DNA from: Gammaproteobacteria bacterium
GTDB lineage: Bacteria; Pseudomonadota; Gammaproteobacteria; Thiohalobacterales; Thiohalobacteraceae
Reading direction: 5' to 3'
Assembly (NCBI GenBank): GCA_002699185.1
Contig: PABG01000067.1
Span: 1-33,552 of the forward strand
DNA: 33,552 nt
The notes beneath the pieces were generated by a model. The model was not told where the DNA came from. It saw only the letters and a program-made list of their open reading frames with translations, and did no database searches. Each line of letters begins with the position of its first letter. Position 1 is the stretch's first letter. Position numbers and translations under genes: made by a program. This document shows, piece after piece, positions 20,995-31,130 of this stretch.

Positions 20995-21009
20995 GTGCGT
21001 CCTCCGGGC

Positions 21010-23025
21010 TCAGTATTTGAAGAAGCCGGTGAGGCGTGCCAGATACACGGCCTCATCCTGCAGCGATCGCGACGCTTCCGCCGCCTGTTCGACCAGCGCT
21101 GCATTCTGCTGTGTCATCTCGTCCATCTGCATCACCGCCTTGTTGACCTGCTCTATGCCAACCGACTGCTCCTGGCTGGCCGAGGCAATATCGGCGACGA
21201 TATCGTTCACCATTTTCACACCGCCGACGATCTCATGCAGGGTCCTGCCCGAGGCATCCACCAACTCCGAGCCCTGCTCAACCTTGCTCACACTGTCCTC
21301 GATCAGCCCCTTGATCTCACGAGCCGACTCGGCGCTGCGCTGAGCCAGGTTGCGAACCTCGCCTGCAACCACCGCGAAGCCACGACCCTGCTCGCCGGCC
21401 CGCGCCGCTTCCACCGCGGCATTCAACGCCAGCAGGTTGGTCTGGAAAGCAAGCTCATCAATCACGCCGATGATGTCGGCAATGCGTCTGCTCGATTCGT
21501 TGATCTCGCCCATGGCGGCTATGGTGCTTTCGACCACCTCGCCGCCACGTTCAGCCTGATCACTGGCATTCATCGCCAGCTGGTTTGCCTGCTGGGCATT
21601 GTCGGCGTTCTGCTTCACCGTGGAGGTCATCTGCTCCATGCTGGAGGCAGTCTCCTCCAGACTCGAGGCCTGCTCCTCGGTGCGCTGATTCAGCGAGTCA
21701 TTGCCCTGGGCAATCTGCCGCGCCCTGTCGGCGATGCGATTGGAGGTCGTGCTCAGGTCGTTGGATATCCCAACCAGATTCCCCACCATGTTCTTCAGTG
21801 ACTGCATGAGTCTGCCGAGTTCATCCTCACGGCGCACATCGATCTTCATCTTGAGATTTCCTGACGAAACCCCTTCTGCGACCAGCATGGCCTCGCGCAG
21901 CGCGCCGGTAATGCCGCGCACGATCAACACGGCAACACCCACCGCCGCGGCCAGCGCCAGAATCAGGCCGATGGCGATCCAGTTGCGGGTGGCCGCATAG
22001 TCTGCACTGGCCGATTTATAGGCGGTTTCCGCCACTTCAAGCTGCAGCTGCTTGAGCGCGGCTGCGCCCTGTTTGACCGGCTCGTAAGCAGGCTCCATCA
22101 CTTCATAGGCGATGCGACGCGCTTCCTCCAGTTTGCCGTCGCGCAGGGCATCGATGCCAGCGTTGAGCCCGTTACGGACAAAGTGCGTACGGTCCGCCGC
22201 CCAGCGCTCTGCCAGCCGCTTCTCCTCTGCCGTAAGGTAGGTCTCCATGTATTGCTTCCAGATCGCGCTGATTTGCTCACGGTTGGCCTCGATACGCGCA
22301 GTGTTCTCGCGAATGCGTTCCGACGTGGGCCGGTTGACGGCATCCAGCAGATAGCCGCGATTCTCCATCACCCGTTCCAGGATGTCGGAAATCTGCCCGG
22401 TAGGCACCAGACGATCGTCATACACCGTTGCCAGGGCCTGATTAGAATGCCGCATGCCGTTGAGTGCTGCAGTGCTGCCGATCACGGCCGTGATGGTCAA
22501 CAACAGCACCACCGCGCTCAGGCGCAGGCGGATACTGGGATTGCGCAGCCGTGCCAGCATACCGGGTATCCCTGTGCGCACGATGCGACCCTCGCGGACT
22601 GCCAGCCCTCTGGCCGTACCCTCCCGGAAGGCCTTGTAGGCACGTTCGGCCGCCTCGATCTGCGCCCGGCTGGGTTTGGTGCGCAACGACATGTAGCCGA
22701 TGATGCGGCCGTCTTCCCGGATCGGGTTTGCATTGGCCTCCACCCAGTAGTAGTCGCCGTTCTTGCAACGGTTCTTCACCATCCCCTTCCAGGGCCTGCC
22801 CGCCTTCAGGGTACGCCACAGGTCCTCGAAGGCAGCCGGCGGCATGTCGGGATGCCGCACGATGTTGTGGGGTGCGCCAATCAGCTCTTCCTCGCTGAAA
22901 CCGCTCACTTCCACAAAGGTCTTGTTGACGTAGGTGATGCGGCCCTTGAGATCGGTCTTGGACACGATGCTCGCGCGTTCATCGAACGTATGCTCCACGT
23001 CCGTCACCGGCAGATTTTTCCGCAT
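21010..23025 (-). CDS. Aer-like methyl-accepting chemotaxis protein with N-terminal PAS
   Basis: [49 protein letters not shown]...[14 protein letters not shown]; periplasmic helical domain; MCP hairpin [39 protein letters not shown]. Confidence 0.93.
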   Translation of the reverse strand: MRKNLPVTDVEHTFDERASIVSKTDLKGRITYVNKTFVEVSGFSEEELIGAPHNIVRHPDMPPAAFEDLWRTLKAGRPWKGMVKNRCKNGDYYWVEANANPIREDGRIIGYMSLRTKPSRAQIEAAERAYKAFREGTARGLAVREGRIVRTGIPGMLARLRNPSIRLRLSAVVLLLTITAVIGSTAALNGMRHSNQALATVYDDRLVPTGQISDILERVMENRGYLLDAVNRPTSERIRENTARIEANREQISAIWKQYMETYLTAEEKRLAERWAADRTHFVRNGLNAGIDALRDGKLEEARRIAYEVMEPAYEPVKQGAAALKQLQLEVAETAYKSASADYAATRNWIAIGLILALAAAVGVAVLIVRGITGALREAMLVAEGVSSGNLKMKIDVRREDELGRLMQSLKNMVGNLVGISNDLSTTSNRIADRARQIAQGNDSLNQRTEEQASSLEETASSMEQMTSTVKQNADNAQQANQLAMNASDQAERGGEVVESTIAAMGEINESSRRIADIIGVIDELAFQTNLLALNAAVEAARAGEQGRGFAVVAGEVRNLAQRSAESAREIKGLIEDSVSKVEQGSELVDASGRTLHEIVGGVKMVNDIVADIASASQEQSVGIEQVNKAVMQMDEMTQQNAALVEQAAEASRSLQDEAVYLARLTGFFKY

Positions 23026-23069
23026 TTCAGTACTCCTTCAGACGGCGATACCTCTGCATCAGGGAAGAC

Positions 23070-25142
23070 CTAGAACTCCTCCCATTCGTCATCGCTGCCC
23101 CGCGCGCGCTCGACAACCGGCGCCCGGGAAGGTGCCGGATTCACCGATCTGGATTCAGTGGCTGCCTGCGTTGCTGCGGGACGCTGGGCAGATGCAGACA
23201 CGGCACGGACGGACGTGGCAGCGCCGCTGACCTTGAATGCACCCACCTGATGGTTGAGGGCCTGGGCCTGTTCCTCCAGCGATTTCGAAGCCGCAGCGGC
23301 CTGCTCCACCAGAGCGGCATTCTGCTGAGTGACCTCATCCATCTGCATCACTGCCTTGTTGACCTGCTCGATGCCGGCCGACTGCTCCTGGCTGGCGGCG
23401 GCGATCTCGGCGACGATATCAGTCACCTTCTTCACACTGCCCACGATCTCCTCCAGAGTCTTGCCGGAGGCATCCACCAGTTCCGAGCCCTGACCCACCT
23501 TACTTACACTGTCCTCGATCAGTTCCTTGATTTCGCGGGCTGACTCGGCACTGCGCTGCGCCAGATTGCGCACCTCCCCGGCAACCACTGCGAAACCACG
23601 GCCCTGTTCGCCGGCCCGCGCCGCCTCCACCGCGGCATTCAACGCCAACAGGTTGGTCTGGAAGGCGATTTCATCGATCACACCGATTATGTCGGCGATA
23701 CGCTTGCTGGAATCGTTGATCTCACCCATAGCGGCCACCGCCTGGCTGACGACCTGTCCACCGCGCTCGGCCTGTTCACGCGCACTGACTGCCAGCTGAT
23801 TGGCCTGCTGCGCATTATCGGCGTTCTGCTTCACCGTGGAGGTCATTTCCTCCATGCTTGAGGCAGTCTCCTCCAGGCTGGAAGCCTGCTCTTCCGTGCG
23901 TTGTGAAAGATCTGCATTGCCGGAAGCGATCTCACCGCTGGAGCTCCTGATGGAGTCTGCAGCACCCTTGATCTCGATCACCAGTGCCTCGATCTTTCCG
24001 GCAAACTTGTTGAAGCCGGCGGCAAGCTGACCGATCTCATCGCGTCCCTGGGCATCCAGGCGACGGGTGAGATCACCCTCGCCTTCGGCGATGTCGTTCA
24101 ACGCGGTCACAGCTGCATGCAGCGGCCGGACAATGGCGCGGATCATGACCAGCGACAGGACAATGGCCAGCGTGGCGGCAATGCTCGCCAGCGCCAGATA
24201 CAGGACAAGATCCGAGTGAGCTTCGCTGCGCAGATGCCCGGCCTCCGTGCCGAGATCGGAGGCCAGACGATCCTCGACCTCCTTGAGCAGATTGATCTTG
24301 GCGGTCTGCTGATCGAACCAGCGGCCGGCGTCGATACCGAAGTTGCCCTTGCCGGCGCGTTCGAAGGCCACCTGGCGCATGCGCTCCACCTCACGCACTG
24401 CGCTGCCCTGCATCTTGGTTTCGTAGAATTCCACCTCGGTATCGGTGGCCAGGTTGCGGAACATCTTCAGGAAGGCCTCCTGCTCGGCGACCAGGGCAGC
24501 GAAGCGTACGAACATGCCGGGCGCGAATCGATCCGCAGCAAAGGTGTTCGCCAGCACGGCCCGCTCAACGCCTGCACGCTCTTTGGCCAGGAGAAAGCTC
24601 TCATAGCCGGCCAGTTCCCGCACAATCGCGCCCTGATCCGTCTGCTTGGCGAGTTGAGCCACGATATCCAGCATCCTGGCGTTGAGACCGGTGTAGTAAC
24701 CGATCGCGTCCGCGCCCTTGATATCCAGCCGCGACACCGCGGCGCGGATCTGGCCGATACCATCCAGATCCCGCAGTGCAGCATCCAGCGGCCCGGTAAC
24801 CGTGCTGCCCAGATCCTCCCGCTCCAGCGTTCCGATATACTCACGCAGTTCCGCGGCCCGGGTATCGGTCGTCGCCCGCTGGCCGGGCAGAGCGGAACTG
24901 AACTGCTCACCCTTGCTGCCCAGGAAGCCGGCGGTCATGCCGCGCTCCTTCTGGGTTTCATGCACCAGCGCGCTGATGTGTACTGCAAGTTGGGATAATT
25001 GCTCCACCCGCTCCATCTCAGCAGCCAACTCACGCTTTTCCATCACCCCCACCAGGGAGAAATACGCCAACCCGAGCAGCGGGAATACCAACATGAGAAT
25101 GATCTTGTTGCGAATCGCGAGATTCGATATGAGTCCAAACAT
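23070..25142 (-). CDS. Methyl-accepting chemotaxis protein with NIT (nitrate/nitrite-sensing-like) periplasmic domain
   Basis: [22 protein letters not shown]...[18 protein letters not shown] characteristic of NIT domains; HAMP; MCP hairpin; C-terminal pentapeptide EWEEF. Confidence 0.9.
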   Translation of the reverse strand: MFGLISNLAIRNKIILMLVFPLLGLAYFSLVGVMEKRELAAEMERVEQLSQLAVHISALVHETQKERGMTAGFLGSKGEQFSSALPGQRATTDTRAAELREYIGTLEREDLGSTVTGPLDAALRDLDGIGQIRAAVSRLDIKGADAIGYYTGLNARMLDIVAQLAKQTDQGAIVRELAGYESFLLAKERAGVERAVLANTFAADRFAPGMFVRFAALVAEQEAFLKMFRNLATDTEVEFYETKMQGSAVREVERMRQVAFERAGKGNFGIDAGRWFDQQTAKINLLKEVEDRLASDLGTEAGHLRSEAHSDLVLYLALASIAATLAIVLSLVMIRAIVRPLHAAVTALNDIAEGEGDLTRRLDAQGRDEIGQLAAGFNKFAGKIEALVIEIKGAADSIRSSSGEIASGNADLSQRTEEQASSLEETASSMEEMTSTVKQNADNAQQANQLAVSAREQAERGGQVVSQAVAAMGEINDSSKRIADIIGVIDEIAFQTNLLALNAAVEAARAGEQGRGFAVVAGEVRNLAQRSAESAREIKELIEDSVSKVGQGSELVDASGKTLEEIVGSVKKVTDIVAEIAAASQEQSAGIEQVNKAVMQMDEVTQQNAALVEQAAAASKSLEEQAQALNHQVGAFKVSGAATSVRAVSASAQRPAATQAATESRSVNPAPSRAPVVERARGSDDEWEEF

Positions 25143-25145
25143 GGT

Positions 25146-25736
25146 TTATTCCTCCGTTTGGGAAAGCGCCGGCTCGACACCGGCCTGATGCGTGGATGCG
25201 TTGATATCCTGAAGTTCTTCAGAACTGAGCAGGCGATCTATATCAAGCAGCATGACCATTTTTTCATCCACCGTGGCGATGCCTTCGATGAAGTCAGTCT
25301 GAATGTTGTCACCAAAATCCGGTGGCGGCCTGAGCTCGCCTCGATCGACGGTAACGACATCGGAGACCCCGTCGACAACCACGCCCAGCGTGCGCCGGCG
25401 CTCGCCATCGATGATGGTGAGTACGATTACCACGGTGACGGGAGTGTATTCGACCCGATCCAGATTGAATCGCATGCGCAGGTCGATGATTGGGACGATG
25501 GTGCCACGCAGGTTAAGAACCCCCTGCATGTATTCCGGTGTATTCGGGACACGGGTTACGGGCATCCAGCCCTTGATCTCCTGTACCCGCAGAATTTCGA
25601 CGCCGTATTCCTCGCCATCCAGAGTGAAGGTCAGAAACTGGGCTCCGCTGTCGTCGCGGGCCAGTTCGCTGGTCACCGCCAGTTCGGAGCCGCTCGCCGC
25701 GCGCGTCGCCATATCAAGCTCTTTGCCTGTAGCCAT
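25146..25736 (-). CDS. cheW: Chemotaxis coupling protein CheW
   Basis: FLTFTLDGEEYGVEILRVQEIKGWMPVTRVPNTPEYMQGVLNLRGTIVPIIDLR. Start ambiguous (25769, 25736 or 25712). Confidence 0.95.
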   Translation of the reverse strand: MATGKELDMATRAASGSELAVTSELARDDSGAQFLTFTLDGEEYGVEILRVQEIKGWMPVTRVPNTPEYMQGVLNLRGTIVPIIDLRMRFNLDRVEYTPVTVVIVLTIIDGERRRTLGVVVDGVSDVVTVDRGELRPPPDFGDNIQTDFIEGIATVDEKMVMLLDIDRLLSSEELQDINASTHQAGVEPALSQTEE

Positions 25737-27753
25737 AAGCTGTGCTCTCCTGCTCAGAAGTTCGTGCATTGCGGATCACTCCGGCGATATCAACGATCAG
25801 TGCCACCGACCCGTCGCCGAGTATGGTCGCGCCCGAGATACCTTCGACCCGCCTGAAGTTGGTTTCCAGTGACTTGACCACCACCTGCTGCTGCCCGAGC
25901 AGATCATCGACGAGCAGCGCTACCCGTCGGCCTTCGCCCTCGACCACCACCAGCAGCCCCTCGCTTATATCGCCGCACCGGCTCTGGCCACCGAACAGAC
26001 TGTCAAGGCGGATCACCGGCAGATAATCTTCCCGCCAGGCGAAGGTCTCGCCGCGCCCGGCGACCTGGTTGATGGAGCCAGGCCGGACCTGGATCGACTC
26101 GATGATGGAGATGAGGGGGATGATGTAGTTCTCCTCACCGACGGCAACGGTCTGACCGTCAAGAATGGCCAGGGTCAGGGGCAGACGAATCGTGAAGGTC
26201 GATCCCTTGCCGAATTCGGAGGCGATCTCGATCGAACCACCCAGGCCCTGGATATTGCGTCGTACCACATCCATGCCCACGCCGCGCCCGGAGACGTCAC
26301 TGACCTGCTGCGCGGTTGAAAAGCCGGGCATGAAGATGAGTTCATGGATCTGCTCAGGCGATAATTCGGCGTCATCGGGAATCAGCCCGCGCTCAACGGC
26401 CTTGGCCCGGATGCGCTCGGCGTTCAGGCCACGGCCGTCGTCACGGATCTCGATGACAATGTTGCCCCCCTTGTGAAAGGCATTGAGACCCAGCCACCCA
26501 CATGCTTCCTTTCCGGCGGCCCTGCGCTCCTCCGGCGGCTCTATACCGTGATCCAGGGCATTACGCACCAGATGTACCAGCGGGTCGCCGATGTGTTCGA
26601 CCACGGTCTTGTCCACCTCGGTGGACTCACCACCGATCTCGAGTTCCACCTCCTTGCCGAGGCTGCTGCTCAGGTCATGCACCATGCGCGGAAAACGGTT
26701 GAACACGAAGCCGATACGCAGCATGCGCATGCGCATGACCTGATCCTGCAACTCGCGTGTATTGCGCTCGAGCTGCGCCAGACCGTCATGCAGCCGCTGC
26801 AGTCGGCTCATGTCAAAATCCTCGCCCAGGGTGCTGAGCATGGATTGGGTGATCACCAGTTCGCCCACCAGATTGATCACCGAGTCCACCTTGTCGATAT
26901 TAACCCGGATCGAGGAACCGTCCATCCCGGCGCCGGAGGCACGCCGGTCACCGTTGCGTCGCCGGTCACCGCCGCGCCGGCGCTCCAGCATCAGTTCGCC
27001 GGCCACCCCTTCCTCGGCGTCGGCCATGCCTTCGCCCGGTGCGGACAGTGGCTCAATCACAAGTTCGCACTCATCCTCGACCCAGGCGAAGACCTCATCG
27101 AGGCTCGCACGCGGGATATCACCCTGCAGCTTCAGTTTCCAGGCGAGATAGCTCTGTTCCGGGTCGATGTCGGCGAATGCCGGCAGGGCGGCGGTATCCA
27201 CCTCGATTTCGAGTTCGCCGAGTCCATCAAGTTCGCGCAGAATCCGTACCGGCTCGTTGCCGGTGAGAAAGAAATCCGGATGCGGCCGGAAATCCACACG
27301 CCAGCCGCACCCGTTCCCATCAGTATCGGCAACCGACGCTGTCGTCACAGTGGCTTCGCCTTCCTGCTCCAGCAACCGTCGTAACCGCGTCTCCAGGTCG
27401 CGGCTGCATTCCGGCGTCTGCTCTCCATCCTCGCGACAATGGGCGAGCAGCTCCCGGATGCAGTCGACCGACTGCAACAGCAGATCTACCGTTTCACGTT
27501 CGGGCTGACGGGTGCCGTTGCGCATCTCATCCAGCAGCGTTTCCACGAGGTGGGTGAACCCTGATATGGCGGTCAGGCCGAAGGTGCCGCTGCCACCCTT
27601 GATGGAATGGGCGGCACGGAAAATCCCATTGAGCAGTTCCGGATCGTCACAGTCGCCGTCAGACAGTGCCAGCAGACTCGACTCCATGATATCCAGACCT
27701 TCGAAACTCTCCTCGTAGAAGGTCTGCAGGAATTGCGATGTGTCGATACTCAT
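25714..27753 (-). CDS. cheA: Chemotaxis histidine kinase CheA
   Basis: Hpt FRAAHSIKGGSGTFGL, P4 VHLVRNALDHGIEPPEER, DDGRGLN, GRGVGMDVVRRNI, C-terminal CheW-like P5. Start taken at MSIDTSQFLQTFYEES (27753). Confidence 0.96.
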   Translation of the reverse strand: MSIDTSQFLQTFYEESFEGLDIMESSLLALSDGDCDDPELLNGIFRAAHSIKGGSGTFGLTAISGFTHLVETLLDEMRNGTRQPERETVDLLLQSVDCIRELLAHCREDGEQTPECSRDLETRLRRLLEQEGEATVTTASVADTDGNGCGWRVDFRPHPDFFLTGNEPVRILRELDGLGELEIEVDTAALPAFADIDPEQSYLAWKLKLQGDIPRASLDEVFAWVEDECELVIEPLSAPGEGMADAEEGVAGELMLERRRGGDRRRNGDRRASGAGMDGSSIRVNIDKVDSVINLVGELVITQSMLSTLGEDFDMSRLQRLHDGLAQLERNTRELQDQVMRMRMLRIGFVFNRFPRMVHDLSSSLGKEVELEIGGESTEVDKTVVEHIGDPLVHLVRNALDHGIEPPEERRAAGKEACGWLGLNAFHKGGNIVIEIRDDGRGLNAERIRAKAVERGLIPDDAELSPEQIHELIFMPGFSTAQQVSDVSGRGVGMDVVRRNIQGLGGSIEIASEFGKGSTFTIRLPLTLAILDGQTVAVGEENYIIPLISIIESIQVRPGSINQVAGRGETFAWREDYLPVIRLDSLFGGQSRCGDISEGLLVVVEGEGRRVALLVDDLLGQQQVVVKSLETNFRRVEGISGATILGDGSVALIVDIAGVIRNARTSEQESTAYGYRQRA

Positions 27754-27787
27754 CTGCCCATGTCTCCTTCGGCCCGTCTGGCCGACT

Positions 27788-28150
27788 TCATCCCAGGACC
27801 TTCTTGACTGTGGCCAGGAGTTGGTCGGGACTGAAGGGTTTGACAATCCAGCCGGTCGCCCCGGCCGCCTTGCCTTCCTGCTTCTTGTCCGCACCGCCTT
27901 CCGTGGTCAACATCAGGATGGGCGTGAATTTATAGCTGGGCAGGCCACGCAACTCCCGGATCAGACTGATACCGTCCATCACCGGCATGTTCACGTCGGA
28001 GATGACCAGGTTGAAGGCCTTGCCCTTGGCGGCATTGAGCGCCTTCTGACCGTCCTCGGCCTCGACCACCTCATGGCCATCCTGCTTTAGCGTGAATGCC
28101 ACCATCTGGCGCATCGAAGCCGAATCATCCACTGCCAGTATCGTTGCCAT
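27788..28150 (-). CDS. cheY: Single-domain response regulator CheY
   Basis: 120 aa: ILAVDDSASMRQMVAFTLKQDGHEVVEAEDG...LVISDVNMPVMDGISLIRELR...LTTEGG...GWIVKPFSPDQLLATV. Confidence 0.95.
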   Translation of the reverse strand: MATILAVDDSASMRQMVAFTLKQDGHEVVEAEDGQKALNAAKGKAFNLVISDVNMPVMDGISLIRELRGLPSYKFTPILMLTTEGGADKKQEGKAAGATGWIVKPFSPDQLLATVKKVLG

Positions 28151-28201
28151 TGCAGTTCTCCCTTTATGATTGAAAGCGTTCGCGCTAGCGGTCGTGCCCG
28201 G

Positions 28202-28489
28202 TCAGGCCACTTCCGGCAGTGACAGAATATTCGTCAATCCTGTCAGCCGGGCGGCGTCGATCAACGCCGGTGAAACCGCCGCCCAGTGGCATTCCAGCCC
28301 CAGGGTTTTCGTTTCCTGCATGAAGGCGCACAACAATTGCAGCGCGGCAGCGTCGAAACGCTCCGCCTCCTTGGCATCCAACTGGATGGGAAGAGCCTGC
28401 TGCAGTCCATCAGCAAGCATGGCTCTCAGGGATTCAATCCTGGTGATGTCTATCGATCCGTTCAGATCGATGCGGGTGTGGTTGGTCAT
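28202..28489 (-). CDS. STAS-domain protein lacking the usual DSS(G/A)L serine
   Basis: MTNHTRIDLNGSIDITRIESLRAMLADGLQQALPIQLDAKEAERFDAAALQLLCAFMQETKTLG; STAS-like fold pattern, loop reads FDAAAL. ORF opens at 28546; ATG at 28489 is plausible. Confidence 0.78.
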   Translation of the reverse strand: MTNHTRIDLNGSIDITRIESLRAMLADGLQQALPIQLDAKEAERFDAAALQLLCAFMQETKTLGLECHWAAVSPALIDAARLTGLTNILSLPEVA

Positions 28490-28981
28490 CTGACTGCCCC
28501 CTGGTCCTGTAATACTGAATGCCGGCGAAGCACGCTGGCGTCGCATCTGGCGTTCCCTTCAACCGGCAGGATTTGGGGCAGTCGAAGGTGTGCGGGAAAT
28601 GCGGGAAGCAAATCCCATGCCTTTTTCTGACAAAACGGAGGATCGGTATATTCCGGATGATCTCTTGCAACTGGAACTCACACCGGAAATATAGTTAAGC
28701 CATTGTTATTTATTTATTATTTTCAGGCCGCGCGATGAAGCGGAATGCAGCGCTTTCCATTGGGGGGAACTGACTCAACCCCGTCGCCGAGCGGATATCG
28801 GCTACAGATTTTTGTCGCAACGGATCAGGGTGTCGGCGCATCGACGCCAGAATCGCATCGCAAAATGAGTGGGCATGGCAGCGCAGATCCGCCGACTCAA
28901 CTCAATACGGGACGCTACGCGGAAAACATAAGGAAGGGATTATACAGCGTTCAAACACATCGGCCGGAGACCGAAGGACTA

Positions 28982-29371
28982 TCACACGGCCTTGCGGCCG
29001 ATCAGTTCGATGGGGTAGCCGTCGGGGTCCTCGACGAAGGCGATGATGGTGGTGCCGGCGTTCATCGGGCCGGCCTCGCGCAGGATTTTGCCGCCGCGGT
29101 TGCGGATCCGCTCGGCGGCCTGGTAGACATCGTCCACCTCGATGGCGATGTGGCCGTAGCCGTCGCCGAGGTCATAGGACTCCGTGTCCCAGTTGTACGT
29201 CAGTTCCAGGACGGTGTTCTCCGACTCGTCGCCGTAGCCGACGAAGGCCAGGGTAAACCGGCCGTCCGGGTAATCCTTCTGGCGCAGCAACTGCATGCCC
29301 AGCACTTCGGTATAGAATCTGATCGAGCGGTCCAGGTCGCCGACCCGCAGCATGGTGTGCAATATCCGCAT
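28982..29371 (-). CDS. gloA: Lactoylglutathione lyase (glyoxalase I)
   Basis: [49 protein letters not shown]...[27 protein letters not shown]...[15 protein letters not shown]-like AGGAGA upstream of ATG 29371. Confidence 0.95.
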   Translation of the reverse strand: MRILHTMLRVGDLDRSIRFYTEVLGMQLLRQKDYPDGRFTLAFVGYGDESENTVLELTYNWDTESYDLGDGYGHIAIEVDDVYQAAERIRNRGGKILREAGPMNAGTTIIAFVEDPDGYPIELIGRKAV

Positions 29372-29397
29372 GGCTGTTCTCCTGAGAAGATCAAAAG

Positions 29398-29632
29398 AAA
29401 AGAGCGCCACGGAAAACACGGAAAGCACGGACATGTATTGCTATATGCCAAGGCGCTGCGCGCTTGGCAGTATCATGATAACCCAGATGACTCCGTCATG
29501 CCGGCGGAGGCCGGCAACCAGGCGCCTCATCCCCCTGGATTCCGGCCTACGCCGGAATGACGAAGAGGGAACCAATCGGGGGATGTATAATAGGTTCGTC
29601 CGTGCTTTCCGTGTTTTCCGTGGCGCTCTTTT
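29398..29632. repeat. Nested inverted-repeat element A between argG and gloA
   Basis: Perfect 35-bp inverted repeats AAAAGAGCGCCACGGAAAACACGGAAAGCACGGAC (29398-29432) and its reverse complement (29598-29632), enclosing a small hairpin (29446-29469) and a 69-bp imperfect palindrome (29494-29562). Confidence 0.9.
29494..29562. repeat. REP-like imperfect palindrome inside element A
   Basis: CGTCATGCCGGCGGAGGCCGGCAACCAGG ... CCTGGATTCCGGCCTACGCCGGAATGACG; 25 of 29 arm positions complementary. Confidence 0.85.
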
Positions 29633-29636
29633 ATAA

Positions 29637-30851
<1,215 letters not shown>

Positions 30852-30879
30852 GGGATGGACTCCGAATATATTCGATATA

Positions 30880-31122
30880 AACGCAGAGGACGCAGAGGCG
30901 CTAAGGCGCAGAGATATTCAATATAAAGACCATTGTCATTGCGAGCGCAGCGAAGCAATCTCGGAATGCTGGCAATGCGGCTTGTGCGAAGAGATTGCTT
31001 CGCTGCGCCCATAGAAGCCCTTCGGGCTTCATTATGGGTACCCCACCCTGCGGATCTGGGCATCGCAATGACGTGAATATATTTGTACCTTTGCGCCTCC
31101 GCGCCTCTGCGTCCTCTGCGTT
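30880..31122. repeat. Nested inverted-repeat element B between the E2-E3 gene and argG
   Basis: Outer arms AACGCAGAGGACGCAGAGGCGCtaAGGCGCAgAG (30880-30913) and reverse complement of AACGCAGAGGACGCAGAGGCGCggAGGCGCAaAG (31089-31122): 31/34 identical, first 22 bp perfect; encloses further palindromes. Confidence 0.9.
30935..31072. repeat. Inner palindromic repeat inside element B
   Basis: GTCATTGCGA (30935-30944) / TCGCAATGAC (31063-31072) flanking an 18-bp perfect pair GCGCAGCGAAGCAATCTC (30945-30962) / GAGATTGCTTCGCTGCGC (30991-31008), plus hairpin GAAGCCC-TTC-GGGCTTC nested in CCCATA/TATGGG (31008-31038). Confidence 0.85.
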
Positions 31123-31130
31123 ACTCCCGC

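Noticed and set aside
21010-25142. Assembly duplication artefact of the MCP genes
   Set aside because: The signalling domains differ at many positions and the sensor domains are unrelated, so these are genuine paralogues.
28745-29560. 271-aa plus-strand ORF over the gloA region
   Set aside because: Mostly antisense to gloA and ends inside repeat element A; no domain signature.
29352-29636. 94-aa ORF covering element A
   Set aside because: Reads through inverted repeats and palindrome; best explained as noncoding repeat DNA.
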